DNA from: Pseudomonas sp. QS1027
GTDB lineage: Bacteria; Pseudomonadota; Gammaproteobacteria; Pseudomonadales; Pseudomonadaceae
Length of the DNA: 64,000 nucleotides
Assembly (NCBI RefSeq): GCF_002814235.1
Contig: NZ_PHSU01000033.1
Coordinates: forward strand, 124,001 to 188,000
Direction of reading: 5' to 3'
The first letter of the stretch is position 1; every line of letters starts with the position of its first letter. Positions 8,277-15,868 of the stretch are shown here, in pieces. A model generated the notes under the pieces. That model was not told the DNA's origin. It did no database searches and saw only the letters and a list, made by a program, of their open reading frames with translations. The translations under genes and the position numbers were made by a program.

Positions 8277-8437
8277 GACTCGGACTCCGAGGTGCCGTTG
8301 TCACTGGACGGTACTGCTGACCAGAATGCGTGGGGAAACTCAGGTTTCTTGAGCGATACCCATAGACACTAGATTGCGTTCGCTCAAGCGCAAGGCGGCG
8401 CGGACATTCGGTTTGGCCGTTCGTCTGAAGCTGGCGG
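8221..8437. repeat. direct repeat copy B: promoter region and idi-derived 5' codons in front of the prenyltransferase
   Basis: Copy of 4795-5013 in the same orientation, ~93 % identical by eye. It supplies the start codon, the GGAG ribosome site, the first 18 codons and ~160 bp of upstream DNA to the prenyltransferase gene. The CTCGGACTCCGAG palindrome recurs at 8279-8291. The homology ends abruptly at 8437, and inside the coding region at codon 18-19. Confidence 0.95.
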
Positions 8438-8470
8438 GAGCCCTTTTGGGCGTCCCCCCTCTAACTCAAC

Positions 8471-8499
8471 CTTTCATCAAACCTTCATCAAACGTTTAT
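8471..8499 (+). promoter_or_regulatory. Pho box (PhoB binding site) upstream of phnC
   Basis: Three 7-bp repeats with 4-bp spacers: CTTTCAT, CAAA, CCTTCAT, CAAA, CGTTTAT. The 11-bp period is that of the PhoB box (consensus CTGTCAT-N4-CTGTCAT), and the location 103 bp before phnC fits phosphate-starvation control of C-P lyase, as established in other bacteria. I cannot place the -10 element with confidence. Confidence 0.75.
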
Positions 8500-8512
8500 T
8501 CCCATGTTTTGT

Positions 8513-8529
8513 TCAGGTCATCTACCTGA
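8513..8529. promoter_or_regulatory. dyad, candidate PhnF operator
   Basis: A perfect inverted repeat, TCAGGT-CATCT-ACCTGA, lies 14 bp after the Pho box. A second perfect one, CGTTTG-AACT-CAAACG, follows at 8548-8563. GntR/HutC regulators bind such short dyads, and the operon encodes PhnF, so one may be its operator. This is inference from position and symmetry only. Confidence 0.4.
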
Positions 8530-8575
8530 CACCCCGCCTGCCTAGAGTCGTTTGAACTCAAACGTGGCCAGGGAC

Positions 8576-8600
8576 GGCTGCTCAACCTGATAGAGCAGCC
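8576..8600 (+). promoter_or_regulatory. leader hairpin abutting the phnC start codon
   Basis: GGCTGCTC (8576-8583) and GAGCAGCC (8593-8600) form a perfect 8-bp stem with a 9-nt loop ending one base before the phnC ATG. There is no clear Shine-Dalgarno sequence outside it; the only GAG is inside the 3' arm. This could restrain translation initiation. Confidence 0.45.
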
Positions 8601-8601
8601 C

Positions 8602-9435
8602 ATGCATCCAGCGATCCGTGTCGAACACCTGAACAAGACCTTTGCGCGAAAGAGCGCATTGGTCGACCTCGATCTCTCCATCGCGGTCGGTGAAATGGTC
8701 GCGCTGATCGGCGCTTCCGGCTCCGGCAAGTCGACCTTGTTGCGTCACCTCACAGGCCTGGCCTGTTGCGACAAAAGCAACGGTGGCAGCGTCAAGGTGC
8801 TCGGGCGTGATGTGCAGGTCTCCGGACGCTTGAACGGCAAGGTACGGCGTCTGCGGGCCGATATCGGCTACATCTTCCAGCAGTTCAACCTGGTCAACCG
8901 CCTCAGCGTGCTCGACAACGTGTTGCTCGGTTGCCTGGGGCGCATGCCACGCTGGCGCGGCAGCCTCGGCCTGTTCAATACCGAGGAAAAGCAATTCGCC
9001 ATGGAATCCCTGGCCCGTGTCGGTCTTGCCGATCTCGCGGCGCAACGGGCCTCGACCTTGTCCGGTGGCCAGCAGCAACGGGTAGCGATTGCCCGGGCCT
9101 TGACCCAGCGTGCCGAGGTGATCCTGGCCGATGAGCCCATCGCCTCCCTCGATCCGGAGTCGGCGCGCAAGGTCATGGAAATCCTCGCCGATATCAATCG
9201 CCGCGACGGCAAGACCGTAGTCGTCACCCTGCATCAAGTCGATTACGCCATGCGTTATTGCCCCCGTGCGGTGGCGCTGAAAGGCGGGCGGATTCATTAC
9301 GACGGGCGCGGCAGCGATCTCAGCAGCCAGTTCCTCAACGATTTGTACGGTGCCGATATCGACACCAGCCTGATGTTTTCCGACCAGAGCCGCCGCCCCG
9401 ACGTCACGCCTCGGCTGGTGCTGGCGAGCCTCTGA
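8602..9435 (+). CDS. phnC: phosphonate ABC transporter ATP-binding protein
   Basis: PhnC powers uptake of phosphonates through PhnE with binding protein PhnD. The 277-residue ABC ATPase has Walker A GASGSGKST, Q-loop IFQQFN, signature LSGGQQQRVA, Walker B VILADEP and the switch histidine in VVTLHQVDY. The start MHPAIRVEHLNKTF aligns with the usual PhnC N-terminus. It is the first gene of the C-P lyase operon, behind a Pho box and a start-proximal hairpin. phnD starts 45 bp downstream. Expression is expected under phosphate starvation. Confidence 0.95.
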   Translation: MHPAIRVEHLNKTFARKSALVDLDLSIAVGEMVALIGASGSGKSTLLRHLTGLACCDKSNGGSVKVLGRDVQVSGRLNGKVRRLRADIGYIFQQFNLVNRLSVLDNVLLGCLGRMPRWRGSLGLFNTEEKQFAMESLARVGLADLAAQRASTLSGGQQQRVAIARALTQRAEVILADEPIASLDPESARKVMEILADINRRDGKTVVVTLHQVDYAMRYCPRAVALKGGRIHYDGRGSDLSSQFLNDLYGADIDTSLMFSDQSRRPDVTPRLVLASL

Positions 9436-9480
9436 ATACCCTTATTCCCCCGGCAGTATTCCACCCACAGGAATCCTTCA

Positions 9481-10485
9481 ATGTTGAACCGTATCCGTCA
9501 CGTGTGTCTGTCCGCCGTCTTGTTGGCCACCGGTGTCCTGGGCAATGCCCAGGCCGCCGACAAGGTCATCAATTTCGGGATCATGTCCACCGAGTCCTCG
9601 CAGAACCTCAAGAGCATCTGGCAGCCGTTCCTGGATGACATGCACAAGAAAACCGGCCTGACCATCAACGCCACCTTCGCCTCCGACTATGCCGGTCTGA
9701 TCCAGGGCATGCGTTTCAACAAGGTCGACGTGGCCTGGCTGGGCAACAAGGCGGCCATGGAAGCGGTGGACCGCTCCAACGGTGAAATCTTCGCCCAGAC
9801 CGCTGCCGCCAACGGTGCGGCCGGTTACTGGAGCGTGCTGATCGTGAACAAGAACAGCCCGATCAACTCCGTGGAAGACATGCTCAAGAACGCCAAGAAC
9901 CTGACCTTCGGCAACGGCGATCCGAACTCCACCTCGGGCTATCTGGTACCCGGTTATTACGTGTTCGCCAAGAACCACGTCGACGCGGCCACCGCCTTCA
10001 AGCGCACGCTCAACTCCAGCCATGAGGTCAACGCCTTGAGCGTGGCCAAGGGGCAGTTGGACGTCGCCACCTTCAACACCGAAAGCTGGGAGCGCCTCGA
10101 AGTCACCCAGCCGGACAAGGCCGCCATGCTCAAGGTGATCTGGAAGTCGCCGCTGATCCCTGCCGATCCGATGGTCTGGAGCAAGGCCCTGGGTGAGAGC
10201 GAGAAAGCCAAGATCCGCGACTTCTTCTTCAACTATGGCAACACCGATGAAGAGAAGGCCGTGCTCAAGGGCATGCAACTGGGCAAGTTCCTCGTCTCCA
10301 GCGATGACCAACTGCTGCCGATCCGCCAACTCGAACTGTTCAAGCAGCGCACCAACATCAGCGCCGACGAGCACCTGGAGGCGGCCGACAAGGCCAGGAA
10401 ACTGGCGGATATCGACGCCGACCTGGCCAAGCTGCAACAGCGCATCACCGAGCTGGACAAGAAGACCGCGGCCAATGCCGGTTGA
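9481..10485 (+). CDS. phnD: phosphonate ABC transporter substrate-binding protein
   Basis: Periplasmic phosphonate-binding protein of 334 residues. The Sec signal peptide ends at ...LGNAQA-ADKV (about residue 22). The mature part begins INFGIMSTESSQNLKSIWQP, and the family motifs GLIQGMRFNKVDVAWLGNKA and FGNGDPNSTSGYLVPGYYVF, which line the phosphonate pocket, are intact. A coiled-coil-like charged C-terminus (about 295-330) is typical of enterobacterial and Pseudomonas PhnD. A strong hairpin directly follows the stop, which may stabilise the phnCD message and give a surplus of binding protein over permease. Confidence 0.95.
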   Translation: MLNRIRHVCLSAVLLATGVLGNAQAADKVINFGIMSTESSQNLKSIWQPFLDDMHKKTGLTINATFASDYAGLIQGMRFNKVDVAWLGNKAAMEAVDRSNGEIFAQTAAANGAAGYWSVLIVNKNSPINSVEDMLKNAKNLTFGNGDPNSTSGYLVPGYYVFAKNHVDAATAFKRTLNSSHEVNALSVAKGQLDVATFNTESWERLEVTQPDKAAMLKVIWKSPLIPADPMVWSKALGESEKAKIRDFFFNYGNTDEEKAVLKGMQLGKFLVSSDDQLLPIRQLELFKQRTNISADEHLEAADKARKLADIDADLAKLQQRITELDKKTAANAG

Positions 10486-10490
10486 CCCCT

Positions 10491-10518
10491 GGCGCGGCGT
10501 TACCACGCCGCGCCTTTT
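10491..10518 (+). terminator. intra-operon hairpin between phnD and phnE
   Basis: GGCGCGGCG (10491-10499), loop TTACCA, CGCCGCGCC (10506-10514), then TTTT: a perfect 9-bp GC stem with a short T-run. The position after a binding-protein gene suggests partial termination or 3'-end protection rather than a full stop, since the operon continues. Confidence 0.6.
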
Positions 10519-10544
10519 CCGAGCTTCTTTTATGAGAGTCGATC

Positions 10545-11327
10545 ATGACCACGCTGCACGCTGAAGCTGTCGGCAAGCACACCTGGCCGCAATACGTCGG
10601 TTGGGGCCTGTTCCTGGTCCTGCTGGCCTGGGCCTGGCACGGTGCCGAGATGAACCCGCTGGCGCTGTACCGCGATTCGGGAAACATGGCGACCTTCGCC
10701 GCCGACTTCTTTCCGCCGGACTTCCATGAATGGCGCTCCTACCTCAAGGAGATGATCGTCACCGTGCAGATCGCCCTCTGGGGTACGGTGCTGGCGATTG
10801 TCTGCTCGGTGCCGCTGGGGATTCTCTGCGCCGACAACATCACCCCGTGGTGGGTCCACCAGCCGCTGCGCCGGGTGATGGATGCCTTCCGTTCGATCAA
10901 CGAAATGGTCTTCGCCATGTTGTTCGTGGTAGCGGTCGGCCTGGGTCCGTTTGCCGGGGTCCTGGCCCTGTGGATCAGCACCACCGGGGTGCTCGCCAAG
11001 CTCTTCGCCGAAGCCGTCGAAGCCATCGACCCGGGCCCGGTGGAAGGCGTTCGTGCCACCGGAGCCAGCGCCTTGCAGGAAGTGATCTACGGCGTGATCC
11101 CGCAAGTGATGCCGCTGTGGGTCTCCTACGCGCTTTACCGCTTCGAAGCCAATGTGCGCTCGGCGACGGTGGTGGGGATGGTCGGGGCGGGCGGGATCGG
11201 GGTGATCCTCTGGGAAAACATCCGCGCCTTCATGTTCGTCCAGACCTGCGCGGTGCTGCTGGTGATCATCGTTGTGGTGAGCCTGATCGACGTCTTTTCC
11301 CAACGCCTGCGCAAGCAGTTCATCTGA
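10545..11327 (+). CDS. phnE: phosphonate ABC transporter permease
   Basis: Inner-membrane permease of 260 residues with about six hydrophobic segments, the first at YVGWGLFLVLLAWAW. The ABC permease EAA loop is readable as EGVRATGASALQEVIYGVIPQ, which contacts PhnC. The C-terminus SLIDVFSQRLRKQFI matches PhnE. It is a single full-length permease, unlike the split phnE of some E. coli K-12 strains. It follows the phnD hairpin by about 30 bp and is followed by a GC hairpin with a T-run before phnF. Confidence 0.94.
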   Translation: MTTLHAEAVGKHTWPQYVGWGLFLVLLAWAWHGAEMNPLALYRDSGNMATFAADFFPPDFHEWRSYLKEMIVTVQIALWGTVLAIVCSVPLGILCADNITPWWVHQPLRRVMDAFRSINEMVFAMLFVVAVGLGPFAGVLALWISTTGVLAKLFAEAVEAIDPGPVEGVRATGASALQEVIYGVIPQVMPLWVSYALYRFEANVRSATVVGMVGAGGIGVILWENIRAFMFVQTCAVLLVIIVVVSLIDVFSQRLRKQFI

Positions 11328-11333
11328 TTTCGG

Positions 11334-11358
11334 AGGGGTGCCCCTGGGCGCTTTTTTT
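11334..11358 (+). terminator. putative attenuator between phnE and phnF
   Basis: A GC-rich inverted repeat around GGGTGCCCCTGGGCGC is followed by seven Ts (11352-11358), four bases before the phnF ATG. It looks like a weak intrinsic terminator separating the transport genes from phnF and the C-P lyase genes. phnF has no visible ribosome site after it. Confidence 0.45.
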
Positions 11359-11362
11359 AACC

Positions 11363-12067
11363 ATGCAGTTGTCTAGACAAGATGAGCCGGTGTACCGCGA
11401 ACTGGCCGATATCCTCCGTCGCGAACTGAGCAGTTATCAGGCCGGTGACTTCCTGCCGGGTGAAGTGCAGTTGGCCGAACGCTTCGGCGTCAACCGCCAC
11501 ACCCTGCGCCGGGCCATCGATGAGCTGGTGTTCGAAGGCAGCCTGTTGCGCTTGCAGGGCAAGGGCACCCAGGTGCTGGAGCGGCCGTTGATTTACCCGA
11601 TGGGCGCCGAGACCTCCTACAGCCAGTCATTGTCGGCCCAGGGTGTCGGGGTCGAGGCGGTCCTGCTCAAACGCCGCTACTGCTACGCCAGTCGCGACGA
11701 AGCGCAACAACTGGGCATTGCCGAGATGGCGCCGATGATCGAGTTGCAGACCCTGCGCAAGCTCGACCACCAGCCCGTCAGCCTGATCCGCCATCGCTAC
11801 TGCGCCAGCCATGCGCCGCTGCTGGCGGACTACAACGGCGGTTCCCTGCGCCAGTACCTGCGTGAGCGGGACCTGCCGTTGACCCGCACCCAGAGCCTGA
11901 TCGGCGCCCGTTTGCCCAACCGCGACGAAGCCGCGTTGCTGATGATGCCCCGGCATCTGCCGGCCCTGACCGTATTCACCCTTTCCCGCGATCGCGACGG
12001 CCGCCCGGTGGAGCTGGCCCAGTCCACCAGCCGTTCGGATCGTTTTCAGTACCAGGTCGTCACCTGA
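11363..12067 (+). CDS. phnF: GntR/HutC-family regulator of phosphonate metabolism
   Basis: PhnF is the cytoplasmic repressor-type regulator found in phn operons. Its 234 residues comprise an N-terminal winged helix (PVYRELADILRRELSSYQAGDFLPGEVQLAERFGVNRHTLRRAI, about 8-52) and a UbiC-like effector domain (about 80-230) ending in VELAQSTSRSDRFQYQV, a typical HutC-subfamily ending. The start at 11363 gives the standard N-terminus, MQLSRQDEPVYREL. Its TGA overlaps the first downstream ATG. It may act at the dyads upstream of phnC (inference). Confidence 0.92.
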   Translation: MQLSRQDEPVYRELADILRRELSSYQAGDFLPGEVQLAERFGVNRHTLRRAIDELVFEGSLLRLQGKGTQVLERPLIYPMGAETSYSQSLSAQGVGVEAVLLKRRYCYASRDEAQQLGIAEMAPMIELQTLRKLDHQPVSLIRHRYCASHAPLLADYNGGSLRQYLRERDLPLTRTQSLIGARLPNRDEAALLMMPRHLPALTVFTLSRDRDGRPVELAQSTSRSDRFQYQVVT

Positions 12068-12081
12068 TGGAGAACCCATTG

Positions 12082-12519
12082 ATGAATCCGTCCCAACGTC
12101 AGCACTGGATCGGTGTGCTTGCCCGTGCCCGACGCAGTGAATTGCTCCCCCATGAAGCCGCCTTGCGGGATGCCGATTACCAGTTGATCCGCGCCCCGGA
12201 GATCGGCATGACCCTGGTCCGCGGTCGCATGGGCGGCAACGGCGCGCCGTTCAACGTCGGTGAAATGAGCGTGACCCGTTGCGTGGTGCGCCTGGCCGAT
12301 GGTCGTACCGGCTACAGCTATCTGGCCGGTCGCGACAAGCTTCACGCCGAGCTGGCGGCCTTGGCCGATGCGCATTTACAGGGTTCGCAACCGAGCCAAT
12401 GGCTCAGTCAATTGATCACCCGTCTGGCCAATGCCCAAGTCGCCCGCCGCGCGGAAAAAGAGGCGGACACCGCTGCCACCAAGGTGGAGTTCTTCACCCT
12501 GGTTCGAGGAGAAAACTGA
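12082..12519 (+). CDS. phnG: alpha-D-ribose 1-methylphosphonate 5-triphosphate synthase subunit PhnG
   Basis: Subunit of the C-P lyase core complex PhnGHIJ, which attaches phosphonate to ATP with loss of adenine. The 145-residue protein matches the family at RQHWIGVLARA, IRAPEIGMTLVRGRMGGNG, MSVTRCVVRL and the C-terminal VEFFTLVRGEN. I chose the ATG at 12082, which has GGAGAA nine bases upstream. An ATG at 12067 overlapping the phnF stop would add five residues. Its stop overlaps the phnH start (TGATG). Confidence 0.93.
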   Translation: MNPSQRQHWIGVLARARRSELLPHEAALRDADYQLIRAPEIGMTLVRGRMGGNGAPFNVGEMSVTRCVVRLADGRTGYSYLAGRDKLHAELAALADAHLQGSQPSQWLSQLITRLANAQVARRAEKEADTAATKVEFFTLVRGEN

Positions 12520-13118
12520 TGAATCCACAGCTGTTGCAACCGGCGTTTGTCGACCCGGTCCTGGATGCCCAGCGCGGCTTTCGAGCCGCTCTCAAGGCGC
12601 TGGCCGAGCCCGGCCTGGTCCAGTTGCTGCCCGGCGCGCCCAGTCTTGAAGGCCTGGCGCCCACCACCTATGCGCTGTGCCTGGCGCTGTTGGATATGGA
12701 TACGCCGCTGTGGCTGGCGCCGGCCTTCGACACGCCGTTGATCCGCGCCAATCTGGCGTTCCACTGCGGCTGTCCGTTGACGAGCCGCCGGGAAGAGGCC
12801 GCGTTCGCCTTGCTCGGCGAAGCGGATCTGCTGGACCTGAGCGGCTTCGACCACGGCAATGATCGCTACCCGGACCAGTCCTGCACCTTGCTGGTCCAGT
12901 TGCCCGCTCTGGAGGCCGGTCGCGAGTTGAACTGGAGCGGTCCGGGGATCGAGAGCGCGCGTCGGGTCAGTCTGCCATTGCCTTCTGGCTTCTGGCTGGA
13001 ACGCCAACGCCGCGAGGTTTTCCCCCGAGGTCTGGATGTGCTGTTTGCCGCCGGCCAGCAGTTGATCGGCTTGCCCCGCAGCACCCGGGTCGCCCATATC
13101 GCAGAGGAGCTTGCCTGA
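12519..13118 (+). CDS. phnH: C-P lyase core complex subunit PhnH
   Basis: PhnH (199 residues) is the dimeric, catalytically silent subunit at the centre of the PhnGHIJ complex. It begins MNPQLLQPAFVDPVLDAQRGFRAALKALAEPG, characteristic of PhnH, and ends with LDVLFAAGQQLIGLPRSTRV, the conserved C-terminal strand. The start overlaps the phnG stop and the end overlaps the phnI start, so these subunits are tightly coupled. Confidence 0.94.
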   Translation: MNPQLLQPAFVDPVLDAQRGFRAALKALAEPGLVQLLPGAPSLEGLAPTTYALCLALLDMDTPLWLAPAFDTPLIRANLAFHCGCPLTSRREEAAFALLGEADLLDLSGFDHGNDRYPDQSCTLLVQLPALEAGRELNWSGPGIESARRVSLPLPSGFWLERQRREVFPRGLDVLFAAGQQLIGLPRSTRVAHIAEELA

Positions 13119-14194
13119 TGTACGTAGCCGTCAAGGGTGGCGAACAGGCCATCGACAATGCCCACCGTCTGCTGGCGAAAAAGCGCCGGGGCGATACTTC
13201 TGTCACTGAGCTGAGTGTCGAGCAGATCCGCCAGCAACTGCCCCTGGCCGTGGCCCGGGTCATGAGCGAAGGCTCGCTGTACGACGAAGAGCTGGCCGCA
13301 CTGGCGATCAAGCAAGCGGCGGGGGACCTGGTGGAAGCGATCTTCCTGCTGCGGGCCTACCGCACCACGTTGCCGCGCTTCAGCCCGAGCCTGCCGATCG
13401 ACACCTCGCAGATGCTCCTCAGCCGGCGTTTGTCCGCGACCTTCAAGGATGTGCCCGGCGGCCAGCTGCTGGGTCCGACCTTCGACTACACCCATCGCCT
13501 GCTGGATTTTGCGCTGCTGGCCGAGGGTGAGTATCCAGGCCCGCAGACTGCGCCTGATGCCCGTCTTGAGCCATGCCCGCGAGTGCTGGGTTTGCTGGCC
13601 AAGGAAGGCTTGATCAAGAACGAGGCCGACAACAGCGACAGCGTTGCCGACATCACCCGCGATCCCCTGGAGTTTCCGGCCAGCCGTGCCCAGCGCTTGC
13701 AAGCCCTGGCACGTGGCGATGAGGGTTTCCTGCTGGCCCTGGGTTACTCGACCCAGCGTGGTTACGGCCGCAACCACCCGTTCGCCGGGGAAATTCGGAT
13801 CGGTGACGTCGAGGTGTGGATCGACCCGGAGGAGCTGGGTTTCCCCATCTGCCTGGGCAGTATCGAAGTGACCGAGTGCGAGATGGTCAACCAGTTCGTC
13901 GGTTCGGCCACGGAGCTGGCGCAGTTCACTCGCGGCTACGGCCTGGCGTTCGGGCATGCCGAGCGCAAGGCCATGGGCATGGCCCTGGTGGATCGCGCAC
14001 TGCGCGCTGAAGAGTTCAACGAAGAGATCCAGTCGCCGGCGCAGCAGGAAGAGTTCGTGCTGATGCATTGCGACAACGTCGAAGCGGCGGGCTTTGTCTC
14101 GCACCTCAAATTGCCTCACTACGTGGACTTCCAGTCTGAACTGGAACTGATCCGCAAACTGCGCCAACCGGCCGAGGGGAAACGCCATGAATGA
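13118..14194 (+). CDS. phnI: C-P lyase core complex subunit PhnI (nucleosidase)
   Basis: PhnI, in the presence of PhnG, H and L, displaces adenine from MgATP with phosphonate to give ribose-1-phosphonate 5-triphosphate. The 358-residue protein begins MYVAVKGGEQAIDNAH and carries the conserved segments EQIRQQLPLAVARVMSEGSL, RGYGRNHPFAGEIR and GYGLAFGHAERKAM, plus FVLMHCDNVEAAGFVSHLKL near the C-terminus. Full length; overlaps phnH by one base and phnJ by eight. Confidence 0.95.
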   Translation: MYVAVKGGEQAIDNAHRLLAKKRRGDTSVTELSVEQIRQQLPLAVARVMSEGSLYDEELAALAIKQAAGDLVEAIFLLRAYRTTLPRFSPSLPIDTSQMLLSRRLSATFKDVPGGQLLGPTFDYTHRLLDFALLAEGEYPGPQTAPDARLEPCPRVLGLLAKEGLIKNEADNSDSVADITRDPLEFPASRAQRLQALARGDEGFLLALGYSTQRGYGRNHPFAGEIRIGDVEVWIDPEELGFPICLGSIEVTECEMVNQFVGSATELAQFTRGYGLAFGHAERKAMGMALVDRALRAEEFNEEIQSPAQQEEFVLMHCDNVEAAGFVSHLKLPHYVDFQSELELIRKLRQPAEGKRHE

Positions 14195-15059
14195 CCTGAG
14201 CCAAGCGCCTGCGCGCGACCCGGCGTACAACTTTGCCTATCTCGACGAGCAGACCAAACGCATGATCCGCCGCGCCTTGCTCAAGGCCGTGGCGATTCCC
14301 GGGTACCAGGTGCCCTTTGGTGGTCGCGAGATGCCGTTGCCCTATGGCTGGGGCACCGGCGGCATGCAACTGACGGCGGCGATCCTTGGGGCCGACGATG
14401 TGCTCAAGGTGATCGACCAGGGCGCCGACGACACCACCAATGCGGTCTCCATCCGACGCTTTTTCGCCCGCACGGCGGGTGTCGCCACCACCGAAAGTAC
14501 ACCTGACGCCACGGTGATCCAGACCCGCCACCGCATCCCGGAAAGCCCTTTGCGGGCTGATCAGATCATGGTCTACCAGGTGCCGATCCCCGAGCCGTTG
14601 CGTTTTATCGAGCCTTCGGAAACCGAGACCCGGACCATGCACGCCCTCAACGATTACGGGGTCATGCATGTGAAGTTGTACGAGGATATCGCCACCTTCG
14701 GTCATATCGCCACGGCCTACGCCTACCCGGTAATGGTCGACGAACGCTACGTGATGGACCCGTCGCCGATTCCCAAGTTCGATAACCCGAAACTCGACAT
14801 GAGCCCGGCGCTGATGCTGTTTGGCGCCGGACGGGAAAAGCGCTTGTACGCGGTGCCACCGTTCACCCGGGTCACCAGCCTGGACTTTGAAGACCATCCC
14901 TTCGCAGTGCAGAAGTGGAAGGAGTGCTGCGCCATCTGCGGCAGCCATGACTCGTTCCTCGACGAACTGATCATCGACGACGCCGGCACCCAGCGTTTTG
15001 TCTGTTCCGACACCTGGTACTGCGCCCAGCGGGTCGAGCAGCAGGAGAGCAACCAATGA
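14187..15059 (+). CDS. phnJ: carbon-phosphorus lyase, radical SAM subunit PhnJ
   Basis: PhnJ cleaves the C-P bond by radical SAM chemistry. The 290-residue protein has YNFAYLDEQTKRMIRRALLK at the N-terminus, PLPYGWGTGGMQLT, and the C-terminal cysteine cluster KECCAICGSHD then FVCSDTWYC. These provide the Fe-S ligands (CX2CX21C type) and the glycyl/thiyl radical relay seen in the family. All expected cysteines are present, so the enzyme should be active. Overlaps both neighbours. Confidence 0.96.
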   Translation: MNDLSQAPARDPAYNFAYLDEQTKRMIRRALLKAVAIPGYQVPFGGREMPLPYGWGTGGMQLTAAILGADDVLKVIDQGADDTTNAVSIRRFFARTAGVATTESTPDATVIQTRHRIPESPLRADQIMVYQVPIPEPLRFIEPSETETRTMHALNDYGVMHVKLYEDIATFGHIATAYAYPVMVDERYVMDPSPIPKFDNPKLDMSPALMLFGAGREKRLYAVPPFTRVTSLDFEDHPFAVQKWKECCAICGSHDSFLDELIIDDAGTQRFVCSDTWYCAQRVEQQESNQ

Positions 15060-15868
15060 ACCTGTCCCTGATGGAAGAGCAGCCGCTCAGCGTATCCGCC
15101 GAGCCGCTGTTGCAAGTGCGTGACCTGACGTTGTTGTACGGCCTGGAAAAGGGCTGCCAGGGTGTCAGCTTCGACCTGTATCCCGGCGAAGTACTGGGGA
15201 TTGTCGGCGAGTCCGGCTCGGGCAAGTCCACCTTGCTGTCGTTGCTGAGCGGGCGCCTGCCGCCCCAGCGCGGCAGCATCGGCTATCGCGGCAAGGATGG
15301 CGAATGGCTGGACCTGTACAGCGCCAGCGAGGCCGAGCGCCGCACCTTGTTGCGCACCGAATGGGGCTTTGTCGAACAGAACCCTCGGGACGGCTTGCGC
15401 ATGGGCGTCTCGGCGGGCGCCAATATCGGTGAGCGGTTGATGGCCCAGGGCGTACGCAATTACCAACAACTGCGTAGCGCCGGCCTCGACTGGCTGAGCC
15501 AGGTGGAAATCGATCCGCTGCGTATCGACGACTTGCCCCGGACCTTTTCCGGCGGCATGCAACAGCGTCTGCAGATCGCCCGCAACCTGGTGTCGAGTCC
15601 GCGTCTGGTCTTCATGGATGAGCCCACCGGTGGCCTCGACGTTTCGGTGCAAGCGCGCTTGCTCGACCTGCTGCGCGGCCTGGTCCGCGAACTGGACCTG
15701 GCGGTGGTGATTGTCACCCACGACCTGGCGGTGGCGCGTCTGCTGGCCGACCGCCTTATGGTGATGCGCCGCTCTCATGTGGTGGAAACCGGGCTGACCG
15801 ACCAGATCCTCGACGACCCGCAACACCCTTACTCGCAACTGCTGGTGTCTTCGGTGTTGCAGCCATGA
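15056..15868 (+). CDS. phnK: C-P lyase associated ABC-type ATPase PhnK
   Basis: PhnK is an ABC ATPase that binds the PhnGHIJ core rather than a membrane permease. The 270-residue protein has Walker A GESGSGKST, signature FSGGMQQRLQIA, Walker B RLVFMDEPTGGLD and H-loop VVIVTHDLAV. Its start overlaps the phnJ stop (ATGA), and its own stop overlaps phnL in the same way. It resembles dipeptide/nickel transporter ATPases, but the position between phnJ and phnL decides the assignment. Confidence 0.94.
   Translation: MNLSLMEEQPLSVSAEPLLQVRDLTLLYGLEKGCQGVSFDLYPGEVLGIVGESGSGKSTLLSLLSGRLPPQRGSIGYRGKDGEWLDLYSASEAERRTLLRTEWGFVEQNPRDGLRMGVSAGANIGERLMAQGVRNYQQLRSAGLDWLSQVEIDPLRIDDLPRTFSGGMQQRLQIARNLVSSPRLVFMDEPTGGLDVSVQARLLDLLRGLVRELDLAVVIVTHDLAVARLLADRLMVMRRSHVVETGLTDQILDDPQHPYSQLLVSSVLQP

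Noticed and set aside
12866..14230. A 454-codon open frame on the minus strand across phnH and phnI.
   Set aside because: It is the antisense shadow of GC-rich coding DNA; the plus-strand proteins match PhnH and PhnI throughout.
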